Positions 1 through 6,599 of a DNA stretch of 24,009 nt are shown here, in pieces. The stretch lies in assembly GCA_036510735.1 (NCBI GenBank), contig DATCDK010000186.1:1-24009 (forward strand), read 5' to 3'. The DNA comes from PALSA-607 sp036510735. GTDB taxonomy: Bacteria; Actinomycetota; Actinomycetes; Acidothermales; Acidothermaceae. Numbering within the stretch: position 1 is the first letter of the stretch; each line of letters begins with the position of its first letter. The translations under genes and the position numbers were made by a program. The notes below the pieces were generated by a model. The model did not search any database. It was not told the DNA's origin and saw only the letters and a list, made by a program, of their open reading frames with translations.

Positions 1-238
1 TGGTCGGCGCGTTTCCTGAGCCGCCATCCAGACACGAAAGCTCCACGGGCCGGCTCGCAGGGCGCACCCCGGACGGCGACACCGTGTGCGACGGTGTAGT
101 GAACAGCGACGGTGATGCTTTAGACGACGAGGCCGTGCATCCTGCCGCCAAGAGCAGCATGGCGCCACATGCCGTTGCCCCAACCGACCTGTGATATCGC
201 AAGAACGCGCGTCTCTCGACACCGAACAATGATGTCAC
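1..238 (-). CDS. lipoprotein, N-terminal part (cut by window edge)
   Basis: An open frame runs leftwards from GTG at 238 and leaves the window without a stop. The translation has a basic N-region, a hydrophobic stretch and the lipobox LLLAAGC, followed by a Ser/Thr/Pro-rich linker (ASSSKASPSLFTTPS), as in exported lipoproteins tethered outside the membrane. An alternative start is TTG at 202, which gives a more compact signal peptide beginning MRYHRSVG. After the linker the readable part is PVELSCLDGGSGNAPT, too short to assign a domain. It lies upstream on the same strand of no visible partner but shares strand and export type with the next lipoprotein. Identity of the mature domain is unknown; that it is a lipoprotein is fairly clear. 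Confidence 0.6.
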   Translation of the reverse strand, partial: MTSLFGVERRAFLRYHRSVGATACGAMLLLAAGCTASSSKASPSLFTTPSHTVSPSGVRPASRPVELSCLDGGSGNAPT

Positions 239-375
239 GATCCGAATGGCGATCCGTCCACCTCGCGCACCCAGTCGTGGCCACGCCTACATCTCGCGAT
301 AGCCGAACCCCTACTCATCGGCACAAGCGGGGTGCGCGGTCGAAACGACCGTGTCAGCGGCAAGACAGTGCGTTG

Positions 376-981
376 CTACGCAGGACTTCGCCATCCGCCC
401 TGCGGCCCGAGACTTCCGTACAACTGAACCTGCCCACCACCGACAGGAACGCGGAACACTACGTATCCCTGCACAGTTTGACCGGCAACGACCGTGCCCG
501 ACCCGAGGTCTTTGCCGAAGCGTTCGGGGAGTCCCCCCGCGATGGGCAAATAGGGGCCGCCATGTGTGCTGAGGTACCTGAAGTCCTGGTCGGTGTAGTC
601 GAACGATCCCGCGTGCCCGACGATCTTTACAAACGCGACCTCATAACCGGTAGCAGTGCTGCTTGCGGGTGCGCTGGCATCGGTGTGAGCGGTGATCGTC
701 ACGGTGATGTACACCTGGTACATCGTGGGGATGGTGCTCTGCGCAATGAGCAGACCGCCGGAGTCTTCGACGAAGGGGGCGGCGTTGGATTGTTGGGGAC
801 TCGCGGCTGCACTTCCCACAGGAGCGCTCACAGCCGAAGATCCCGCCAGAGCCGACCTCGTGGTCCCATCGACAACAGGCGCCGCCGATCCAGAGCGTGA
901 CGCGCACCCGGAAGCGGTCGAAAGCGCAAACACAGCGATCGTCGCGATCGGTACAACGCGGCAGCCGGTGAACCTCCCCAT
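376..981 (-). CDS. secreted or lipid-anchored protein with DUF4352-like domain
   Basis: The 201-residue product starts MGRFTGCRVV, has a hydrophobic segment (VPIATIAVFALSTASGC) and then a Ser/Ala-rich linker. The lipobox is imperfect (TASGC, no Leu at -3), so it may be lipid-anchored or simply secreted. The C-terminal 130 residues contain a beta-rich pattern with YQVYITVTITAH, DFRYLSTHGG and AGQTVQGYVVFRVP. The last motif resembles the closing strands of DUF4352/MPT63-like immunoglobulin-fold domains, in which a charge-sensitive surface protein domain is common; function is unknown. AGGAT lies about 9 bases before the ATG. The frame stays open upstream to 1431, but that part is antisense to the recombinase and was excluded. 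The recombinase element ends only about 90 bases upstream, so its native promoter may have been displaced. Confidence 0.6.
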   Translation of the reverse strand: MGRFTGCRVVPIATIAVFALSTASGCASRSGSAAPVVDGTTRSALAGSSAVSAPVGSAAASPQQSNAAPFVEDSGGLLIAQSTIPTMYQVYITVTITAHTDASAPASSTATGYEVAFVKIVGHAGSFDYTDQDFRYLSTHGGPYLPIAGGLPERFGKDLGSGTVVAGQTVQGYVVFRVPVGGGQVQLYGSLGPQGGWRSPA

Positions 982-1074
982 GGGAGTGAATCCTGTCACG
1001 CCGCGTTTGCCTGAGTGCCAGTTCGGAGCCAGACAAGGGCGCACTCGGGCTGAGCAACATCCGCTATTCGGCAT

Positions 1075-1090
1075 TATGTGGGTGATCCTC
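1075..1090 (+). repeat. left inverted repeat of recombinase element
   Basis: TATGTGGGTGATCCTC reads inward from the left. It lies 21 bases beyond the stop of the second recombinase gene and matches the right copy at 15 of 16 positions. Confidence 0.6.
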
Positions 1091-1111
1091 GTCAAGGTCT
1101 TGCGGTATGGA

Positions 1112-2356
1112 TCATGATGCGTCTTCGTGCAGGTTGGCGAGTAGCTCGCTGAACAGGTGCTGTCGGCCGGTTTGGTTTTTGGCTGCGGCGTCGTCGTGTT
1201 GGGCTTGTAGGACCGGCCGGAAGGCGATGCTGGTTTGGAAGAATGTGCAGTTCTCGCAGACGGCTTCGAAGGTGCAGTCCAGCTCGGCTGGTCGTGCGCA
1301 GTAGCCGTTGCCGAGCAGCCGGAAATGCTCGCGTCGCAGCCGGGCCATGTTCGCCCCGAGGGTGTCGGCGGGTAGTGGGGTTTGCTGTCCGTAGAGGGCC
1401 TCGACTTTTTCGGTGACCGCAAAGTACTCATCGGCGACGGTGCGGTTCGCGATCTTCGCGTAGCGAAGCGTCATGTCCATGCTGTGATGTCCGAGCATCG
1501 CCGCGATCGCCTCGAGGCTCATCCCGCGGTTGATCGCCTGGGTCGCCAAGGTGTGCCGCATCTGGTGGGGGTGGACGTGGCCGATGCCGGCATCTGCGGC
1601 GGCTTTGTTCAGGTAGCGGGTGACGCAGTGGCGGTCCATCGGTCTCCCGTTTTCCCTGGGCAGCAACAAAGAATTGGTCCCCGACACGTGCCGGGTGCGG
1701 TAGTCGCCGATCAGCTCGACGAGGTGCGGGTGCAGCGGCAGGTAACGGTCGTCGTGCAGTTTCCCGACCGGGACGTGCAGCCAATGCCCGACACCGATTT
1801 GAACGACCGCATCTGCTTGCAGGCCGATCAGTTCGCTGACCCGAAGCCCAGTGCGGATTAGCACCTCGCAAACGACGCGGACCAGCATCCGGCGCTGAGT
1901 GGTGGCGGCGCGCAGGAACTTCGCGGCGGCGGCGTCGTCGAGGGCTTTGGGTAGTGGGTGGTCTTGGCGGGGCAGGTCCCCGGCCACGATCGGGACCCGT
2001 CCGGGTGCGTCTGCCCAACCCCATTCGTCGATGCGGATGAAGAACATCCGCAAGGTGCCGAGCCGGTGCGCGATCGTCGAGGCCGTCAGCCGCGGCACTT
2101 TTTGCCCAGGGCGGGCGGCCAGCCACGGCTTGTAACCCTCGATGTGACGTCGGCTGATGGCAGCGACGGTGACCACATCGGGGGCGGCCTCGGCCAGGAA
2201 CGCGGCGAAGCTGCGTAACGCCTGGTCGGCGTTGCCGACCGAGCGGGGTCGAAGCGTGACCTCGATCTGGGTCAGGTAGTCGCGCATAGTGGCCACCATC
2301 ACCGGTCGTTGCTTCGCGAGTTCAGCCCAGGTCGGCAGCCGCAGCGGCGCGCTCAT
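1112..2356 (-). CDS. tyrosine recombinase with C-terminal four-cysteine motif (second of pair)
   Basis: This 414-residue protein is a phage-integrase-family DNA strand-exchange enzyme. An N-terminal SAM-like core-binding domain (about residues 20-120) precedes the catalytic domain (about 140-315). Visible active-site residues are R172 (GLRVSEL), K199, H254-x-x-R257 (HQMRHT), H290 (LGHHS) and nucleophile Y299. A C-terminal extension carries Cys-x7-Cys-x5-Cys-x2-Cys (GYC...LDC...AVC...ENC) followed by FFQT, a zinc-ribbon-like tail that I know from TnpB-type recombinases of Tn554-like elements. The ATG at 2356 overlaps the TGA of the upstream recombinase (ATGA), so translation is probably coupled. 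A frame extension to 2452 was rejected because it only reads antisense-free overlap of the upstream gene. All catalytic residues are present, so it should be active. Confidence 0.9.
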   Translation of the reverse strand: MSAPLRLPTWAELAKQRPVMVATMRDYLTQIEVTLRPRSVGNADQALRSFAAFLAEAAPDVVTVAAISRRHIEGYKPWLAARPGQKVPRLTASTIAHRLGTLRMFFIRIDEWGWADAPGRVPIVAGDLPRQDHPLPKALDDAAAAKFLRAATTQRRMLVRVVCEVLIRTGLRVSELIGLQADAVVQIGVGHWLHVPVGKLHDDRYLPLHPHLVELIGDYRTRHVSGTNSLLLPRENGRPMDRHCVTRYLNKAAADAGIGHVHPHQMRHTLATQAINRGMSLEAIAAMLGHHSMDMTLRYAKIANRTVADEYFAVTEKVEALYGQQTPLPADTLGANMARLRREHFRLLGNGYCARPAELDCTFEAVCENCTFFQTSIAFRPVLQAQHDDAAAKNQTGRQHLFSELLANLHEDAS

Positions 2357-3414
2357 CGCGAGCTCGCCGACGTCGAGGAGGTCATCGGGTGCTCGGCGAA
2401 GACTTGGGCGTCGATCGCTTCCGCAGCGCGCCGGTATTGACCCGCCAACCAATCATCAGCCAAGTGCAGGTAGATGCGGGTCGATTCGATCGACGCGTGA
2501 CCGGCTTGGGCTTGGATCGCCTCCAACGCCATCCCCGCTTCACGCAGCCGGGTCAAACAGGTGTGTCGCAACTGATGACACGTCGCATGCGCGAGCCCGG
2601 CCCGCCGGCGTGCACCGTCAAGGATTTCATCGACGCCATAAGCAGAAAGCGGCTGCCCGCGGCGGGGACCCTTGAGCACCACGAACAGCGCGTCCGTGCC
2701 GCAGGTCGCCGGCCGTTCGGTATCGAGGTAGGCGCCGACCGCGGTGAAGAACCGGCCCGAGACTGGCACGATCCGCTGGTGGCCGCCCTTGCCATCGGCG
2801 ATGAACACCCGCCGTTGTCCGACTTTCAGATCCTCTAACCGAAGGCCGAGTACTTCGCAGCGGCGCAACCCACCCAGTGCCATCGCGAGCAGCATCGCGC
2901 GGTCTCGGTGTGTGCGTGCCGCACGCAGCAGCGCATCAACCTCCGCAGGCTGCAGGATCTTCGGCAACGTTCGCGACGTGCGGATCAGCGGCACACCTTG
3001 GCGTGGGCGTTGGAGTTCACGTCGCGTCGGCAACCCGCGCGGCACCGGATTCGAGCCGATGTCACCACGGGCATGCAGATAGGCGAACAGCCCAGACACA
3101 CTCGACAATCGCCGGCGCACCGTCCGCGACGAAACACCGGTAGCGGTGTCGACCGACCGCAGCCGCCGGCCGTTGCCGCCAGTGCGCTGAGCAGTGATGA
3201 ACCCCAACACATCGGCCGTGCTCACCTCAGCTGGCGGCTTGCCGACGATGCCGAAGAACACCTTCAAATCGAAGGCCGTCGCCAACACCGTGTTCGGTCG
3301 ACACCGCCCCGCGACGAACTCCAGATACTCATCCAGCAGCGGCACCCCAAGACCAACCAGCGGCCGGCCGGCGGCATCGACAGAGCTGATCAGAGGCGGA
3401 TCGGCGACAGCCAT
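2353..3414 (-). CDS. tyrosine recombinase (first of pair)
   Basis: This 353-residue phage-integrase-family recombinase has a core-binding domain at about residues 20-125 and a catalytic domain at about 150-335. The catalytic set is intact: R184 (GGLRRCEVLGL), K209 (DGKGG), H280-x-x-R283 (CHQLRHT), H306 (AGHASIEST) and nucleophile Y315 (RIYLHLA). The ATG at 3414 is preceded by GGGGAG with 5 bases between, a strong ribosome binding site. It is the first gene of a two-gene unit and probably acts with the second recombinase as a heteromeric complex; this follows from the overlap and from Tn554 TnpA/TnpB, not from anything shown here. It has no Cys-rich tail, unlike its partner. Two different recombinases side by side are unusual for a simple phage integrase. 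Confidence 0.9.
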   Translation of the reverse strand: MAVADPPLISSVDAAGRPLVGLGVPLLDEYLEFVAGRCRPNTVLATAFDLKVFFGIVGKPPAEVSTADVLGFITAQRTGGNGRRLRSVDTATGVSSRTVRRRLSSVSGLFAYLHARGDIGSNPVPRGLPTRRELQRPRQGVPLIRTSRTLPKILQPAEVDALLRAARTHRDRAMLLAMALGGLRRCEVLGLRLEDLKVGQRRVFIADGKGGHQRIVPVSGRFFTAVGAYLDTERPATCGTDALFVVLKGPRRGQPLSAYGVDEILDGARRRAGLAHATCHQLRHTCLTRLREAGMALEAIQAQAGHASIESTRIYLHLADDWLAGQYRRAAEAIDAQVFAEHPMTSSTSASSR

Positions 3415-3469
3415 GCAAGCTCCCCATCTTCACGAACGACGAGCCACCACGGCCCGTCGAAATGTCCAT

Positions 3470-3485
3470 GAAGATCACCCACATA
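3470..3485 (-). repeat. right inverted repeat of recombinase element
   Basis: On the minus strand this reads TATGTGGGTGATCTTC, differing from the left copy at one base. It lies 55 bases upstream of the first recombinase start, so it could also serve as an autoregulatory binding site near that promoter. Confidence 0.6.
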
Positions 3486-3657
3486 TCAAGCAAATGATCG
3501 CGTTTCCGGTACGGCCTTGATGAGTGACGACGGGCGCCAAACCTCGCTTCGGCCCAGCGCGATTCCAGCAGCCTTCGAGGCGGTATGACACTTCGTTTCG
3601 TGGCGCCGCCGGGTTTGAGCTCGAGGCGTCTGGATGCGCCGCGTCAGTGGCCAATTT

Positions 3658-3681
3658 TGACAGCAACGCTGACAGCAACGC
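3658..3681 (+). repeat. perfect 12-bp tandem direct repeat
   Basis: TGACAGCAACGC occurs twice head to tail with no gap. Short direct repeats about 100 bases from a tRNA-derived core are what arm-type binding sites of tyrosine integrases look like. That role is inferred. Confidence 0.6.
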
Positions 3682-3706
3682 AGTTCAATCCGGGGGTGTC
3701 CGCGCG

Positions 3707-3761
3707 GGTTCGCTCAAATGCCTCACGTATCCTGACCTGCGGAAACGCATTTGGGCGAACC
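3707..3761. repeat. 15-bp inverted repeat, 25-base loop
   Basis: GGTTCGCTCAAATGC (3707-3721) and GCATTTGGGCGAACC (3747-3761) are inverted copies with a single T/C difference. In RNA that position would be a G-U pair, so the stem would be uninterrupted. There is no following T-run, so a rho-independent terminator is unlikely; a recombinase or regulator binding site or structured RNA is possible. Confidence 0.5.
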
Positions 3762-3834
3762 GTCCCGAACGCCTGTTCGAGACCCGGCAGGTTATAGGTT
3801 CGAGTCCTATCGCAGGAGCAAACCCGCAGGTCAG
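3732..3834. repeat. 11-bp inverted repeat enclosing the tRNA fragment
   Basis: CTGACCTGCGG (3732-3742) and CCGCAGGTCAG (3824-3834) are perfect inverted copies 81 bases apart. The left arm lies in the loop of the 15-bp inverted repeat, so the two structures are mutually exclusive. CCTGCG in the left arm can also pair with CGCAGG (3811-3816) in the tRNA acceptor strand. Confidence 0.5.
3786..3820 (+). other. tRNA 3' fragment, probable att core
   Basis: A perfect T-arm is visible: stem ATAGG/CCTAT (3794-3798 with 3806-3810) around the seven-base loop TTCGAGT, which fits the TTCRANY rule. It is followed by a seven-base acceptor strand CGCAGGA, discriminator G and CA. No correct D-arm or seven-base anticodon loop can be built from the upstream 50 bases, so this is not an intact tRNA gene. 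Tyrosine integrases of actinobacterial elements commonly recombine at tRNA 3' ends and leave such a copy at one border. The tRNA species cannot be fixed from this part alone. Confidence 0.5.
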
Positions 3835-4213
3835 ACGCTATGCAGGGCACTGGGCGAACACGGTTGAGAGCAGCCTGACAGATAACGCGTTTGCGGCCAG
3901 CGCGGACACTGGCCCCGCGGGTGCCATGGAGCACCCGCATCCTGAGCGATGGGTGCCGGGACTGGTATCTGTCGCAGTCCATTCACGACAGCGGCTAACT
4001 ACCTCGTTGCAGTCGGGGTTGGTCAGCGCCAGGGCGACTGTCGATCCCAAGGCCGGCAGGCGCCGGATGTCATCGAACAATGGGCGCGGTGCGGCCGTAC
4101 CGACGCCGGGCCCGGTATGAGTCAGGGTGGCCTCATACTTCGCACTTCACGTATGTGTCATGCAGGACGCGTAGCGTCGGTCAGGTCAGTGTCGCAAGTT
4201 GATCGGGGCACAG

Positions 4214-5296
4214 TTGCGTCACAAGCGAACCAGGCGGTCGTCGACTCTGCTGCCTTTCGTGCTCGCGTTGCTGGTGATATCCGCGGTCGCCGGGTGGGCG
4301 CTCGCGGAGCAGTGGCGACCATCGGCGAATGCGCTGTGTCAGACGAACAGCGCGAGCGCGCCTCGTCCGACGAAGCTAATGGTGATTATCGGTGAGAACG
4401 AAAGTCAAACGAGCATCAACCGTGCGACCGCGCCGTTCGAACAGACAGTGCTCAGCGAGCAATGCGGGTCGTTACGCAATATGCACGCGCTCACCCACGG
4501 AAGTGAGCCGAACTACATCGGCATGACCTCGGGTACCTATCCCGGTTGGGCGTTGTGTGACCAGCCGCCAAACACCATCGACAGCGACTGCGCGCAATCA
4601 CCGTCAAGCCTGATCGACGGCCCGAGCGTGTTCGGCCAACTCGCCGCGGCCTACGGAGCAACTGGTTGGCGAACTTACGCCGAAAGCATGCCCACTCCGT
4701 GCAGCGCCATCGACGGAACCAAGTACAAGGCGAGCACCGGACAGGTCCGCTTCGAGTACGTGGCTCGCCACAACCCCGCCGTCTACTACCGCGGTTTGAC
4801 GTCATGCGTCGCCGACGACGTTGCGCTTGGCAACCCCCGAACGATGAAAGGTGCCTTCTACTCAGACGCAAGAGCCGGCACGCTGCCCAAGGTGAGCTTC
4901 GTCATTCCCAACAACCTCGACAATGGCCACGACACCACGCTGACCGCCTACGACAACTTTCTGTCGCGCACGCTGCGATTCCTCCAGACAACCGGCGACT
5001 ACCGAAGTGGCGCACTCGAGATAATCGTGACGTTCGACGAAGGCACCGTGACAGCGGGCTCACATGCCTCGACCGGCGAAAACTGCCTGAACCCACAGCC
5101 CGTGTCGTCGGCTCCTTCATGCCTGATGGCAGCGTGGGTCGTCGGCCGCTACGTCCCAAACATTTCTGACACGAACTTCGAGAGCCACTACTCGGTCCTG
5201 AAAACCATCGAGTTGTGGGCGAAGCTGCCCTTGCTCGGTCGCGCGGCAGACACCACAACCAACCGGCTCGATCCTCGGCTGATCCCCAGCGCCTAA
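4214..5296 (+). CDS. exported phosphoesterase (acid phosphatase / phospholipase C superfamily)
   Basis: The product of about 360 residues has a basic N-terminus (RHKRTRR), one hydrophobic signal or anchor helix (LLPFVLALLVISAVAGWALA) and an extracytoplasmic phosphoesterase domain. Alkaline-phosphatase-superfamily motifs of the PF04185 type are visible: VIIGENES near the start of the domain, HGSEPNYIGMTSG, FVIPNNLDNGHD and TFDEG, then SHYSVLKTIE near the end. Members hydrolyse phosphomonoesters or phospholipids with bound metals. The usual ENHTF motif appears as ENES. I prefer TTG at 4214, five bases after GGGG; TTG at 4199 gives five more residues. Its stop overlaps the stop of the convergent gene at 5293. 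Substrate is unknown; placement among envelope genes suggests a surface phosphate or lipid substrate. Confidence 0.85.
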   Translation: MRHKRTRRSSTLLPFVLALLVISAVAGWALAEQWRPSANALCQTNSASAPRPTKLMVIIGENESQTSINRATAPFEQTVLSEQCGSLRNMHALTHGSEPNYIGMTSGTYPGWALCDQPPNTIDSDCAQSPSSLIDGPSVFGQLAAAYGATGWRTYAESMPTPCSAIDGTKYKASTGQVRFEYVARHNPAVYYRGLTSCVADDVALGNPRTMKGAFYSDARAGTLPKVSFVIPNNLDNGHDTTLTAYDNFLSRTLRFLQTTGDYRSGALEIIVTFDEGTVTAGSHASTGENCLNPQPVSSAPSCLMAAWVVGRYVPNISDTNFESHYSVLKTIELWAKLPLLGRAADTTTNRLDPRLIPSA

Positions 5297-5649
5297 GTGT
5301 TGACGTCGGGCTCGAAGCTTCGGCCTCCGCAATTCCCGAATGCCAGCGCCACTTGCGCGACAGATCCCCACACCGGCAGCAGCGCCGCAGGCGCAATCAG
5401 CGAGCCAGGTAACCGCAACAGCGAGACCCCTATCGGAGCATCGACGCGTTCACCGCAACAGGCCGCCACGAGTGACCTGCCCGCAGTCCGGTTAGCCCAC
5501 CACATGAGCACAATCGCCGATGCGATTACGGCCGTCAGCAGATAGCCGCGGAGGCCATGCTCTGCCCAGCGGCGCCCGAGACTCGCGAGCACTCGGTCCA
5601 CTTCGCGTCGTGGGGCGAATTCACGCCAGAGCACGCCGACCCAGGTCAC
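5293..5649 (-). CDS. short membrane protein, possibly truncated rhomboid-like
   Basis: The 118-residue frame starts GTG at 5649 with AGGA seven bases upstream. It has a charged N-terminus (REFAPRREVDRVLASLGRRW), a first membrane helix (GYLLTAVIASAIVLMWWA) and a second (LIAPAALLPVWGSVAQVALAFG). The pattern of a helix, a polar segment with a Ser-rich loop, then LRLPGSLIAPAALLPVWGSVAQV recalls the N-terminal part of actinobacterial rhomboid-like membrane proteins. It ends where the catalytic helices would begin, and its TAG overlaps the TAA of the convergent phosphoesterase gene. It is therefore either a short independent protein or the remains of a longer gene. The rhomboid link is from memory of the pattern and is weak. 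Confidence 0.5.
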   Translation of the reverse strand: MTWVGVLWREFAPRREVDRVLASLGRRWAEHGLRGYLLTAVIASAIVLMWWANRTAGRSLVAACCGERVDAPIGVSLLRLPGSLIAPAALLPVWGSVAQVALAFGNCGGRSFEPDVNT

Positions 5650-5959
5650 CTCGGTTTCCTAACACCCAGCTTTCGCGACATTCTGACCGAGGTTTCCACC
5701 TTCAACCTCCCGGATAACCCGAGATCGCCCCGGAGCGGCAAGTCTCGGCGCCTGAGCGCTTTCGCCGGCCGATGCGCGCGGCATGAATCCTCGCGCCGCA
5801 GTAGTCCTCGTCGATTACCGCGGTGGTGATACGTCTTAACGAATTCTTCATGTAAGCGGGCGAAGATGCAGGCGATTGCCTTGCGCGAGGCGGTCGCAAG
5901 CCCGCTGAGCTCAGCACACGCGCTCGGCTTGCGAATTTGCCCGAGGTCGGGTGGTCGAC
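5650..5959. other. intergenic region without recognised gene
   Basis: About 310 bases lie between the divergent membrane-protein genes. It must hold promoters in both directions, but no hexamer pair is convincing. A minus-strand frame over 5702-6145 is mostly antisense to the next gene and has no recognisable features. Confidence 0.4.
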
Positions 5960-6061
5960 GTGAAGGCGCTCGGCTATGTGGCTACCGCTGCGGTGGCGTT
6001 GTTCGGGGTGCTCGAAGCTAGCCTTGCTGTGATAGCCATGCTGACGATGCGCATCTACTGA
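5960..6061 (+). CDS. 33-residue single-helix membrane peptide
   Basis: The frame starts GTG AAG at 5960 and translates as MKALGYVATAAVALFGVLEA and on to LAVIAMLTMRIY. It is one hydrophobic helix with a Lys at the N-end and Arg at the C-end, which suggests an inserted small membrane protein. GGTGG lies five bases upstream; GTG at 5951 is an alternative start with GAGG four bases before it. The stop at 6059 is followed after seven bases by the ATG of the DUF3592-like gene, so the two are probably co-translated. The second copy of the DUF3592-like gene at 16170 has no equivalent small frame upstream. No homology is recognised; it could be chance, but the composition and spacing are suggestive. 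Confidence 0.4.
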   Translation: MKALGYVATAAVALFGVLEASLAVIAMLTMRIY

Positions 6062-6068
6062 GGGCGAA

Positions 6069-6560
6069 ATGACGGCCCATTCTCGGACGTCACGAGGCAG
6101 CGGTTCCGCTGCCACGCCACTCGTCGTTGCTTCCTTGTTGATCACTGCGGCGCTTCTGGTTGGCGTTGGTCAAATCAAGAGCGCATCCATCGAGCGGGCC
6201 TACCGGCACACTCAGTACGCCGCCGCATCCGTGGTAAGTGTCGGCGGCAACCGGATCGCGAAAGTTCGGTACCTGTGGGCAGGCAAGCCGCGGACGGGTC
6301 AGCTCGATGTCACTACTACGTCGGGGGTTGACCGTGGCGACCGTCTCGCGCTGCGTGTTTCCGACGGCGGGCGTCGTTTGCAGCTTGAGACGCCTTTCTA
6401 TGGCGCGGTCTATTCGGGGACGGCGGTCACACTGGCGCTCATCGCGCTGCTGGTCGCGATGTCGTCGCGGCGATCGTCGGCGGGGCTCCGTGGGCACAGG
6501 CAATGGCTGCCTGGGGAGCTTAGGCGTCCGCGTCGCCGCCATCGGGTCGGCCACGCGTAA
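6069..6560 (+). CDS. DUF3592-like two-helix membrane protein, copy 1
   Basis: The 163-residue protein has a membrane helix at about residues 16-35 (PLVVASLLITAALLVGVGQI), an extracytoplasmic beta-rich domain (about 40-115, with RHTQYAAASVVSV, RYLWAGKPRTGQL and GDRLALRVSDGG) and a second helix (about 117-133), ending in an Arg-rich cytoplasmic tail. This helix-domain-helix form is that of DUF3592 proteins, whose function is unknown. GAGGG sits four bases before the ATG. The second copy at 16170-16658 differs at about 14 of 100 aligned core residues by eye, so they are recent paralogues. It faces the LCP gene tail to tail with 39 bases between. Its conserved context is envelope genes on both sides. 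Confidence 0.8.
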   Translation: MTAHSRTSRGSGSAATPLVVASLLITAALLVGVGQIKSASIERAYRHTQYAAASVVSVGGNRIAKVRYLWAGKPRTGQLDVTTTSGVDRGDRLALRVSDGGRRLQLETPFYGAVYSGTAVTLALIALLVAMSSRRSSAGLRGHRQWLPGELRRPRRRHRVGHA

Positions 6561-6599
6561 CCAGATCCGCTCAGGTACATCTGACTCTCCATTAACGCG

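Larger units (their letters stand above)
1075..3485. mobile_element. two-recombinase element bounded by inverted repeats
   Basis: Two same-strand tyrosine recombinase genes with a 4-bp overlap fill this interval. Just outside them lie inverted 16-mers, TATGTGGGTGATCCTC at 1075-1090 and the complement of TATGTGGGTGATCTTC at 3470-3485, which match at 15 of 16 positions and both point inward. The layout resembles transposon-like units that move with sets of tyrosine recombinases (Tn554 tnpA/tnpB, RIT elements), but there is no tnpC-like gene and no third recombinase. I saw no target-site duplication next to the repeats. The limits given are the outer ends of the repeats; the true ends could lie a little further out. 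Confidence 0.55.
3486..4213. other. non-coding region with attachment-site-like structures
   Basis: No frame here looks coding. It contains a 12-bp tandem repeat, two nested inverted repeats and the 3' part of a tRNA, described separately. Beyond about 3840 I see nothing distinctive apart from the untranslated region in front of the phosphoesterase. An apparent plus-strand frame across 3524-4120 translates the tRNA fragment as VIGSSPIAGA, a well-known artefact of reading tRNA 3' ends as protein. Confidence 0.55.

Noticed and set aside
169..900. Plus-strand frame of 243 residues
   Set aside because: It is antisense to the lipoprotein genes, has Arg/Ser/Pro-rich shadow composition and no domain.
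982..1431. N-terminal extension of the DUF4352-like lipoprotein frame
   Set aside because: It overlaps the 3' end of the recombinase on the same strand in another frame, has poor composition, and bypasses the signal peptide.
3732..3820. Complete tRNA gene
   Set aside because: The T-arm and acceptor strand are right, but the 5' acceptor pairs only six bases with a mismatch at the end, and neither a D-arm nor a seven-base anticodon loop can be formed; CGAAC/GTTCG makes a four-base loop.
3524..4120. Plus-strand frame of 198 residues
   Set aside because: It crosses the tRNA fragment (VIGSSPIAGA) and has no coding features.
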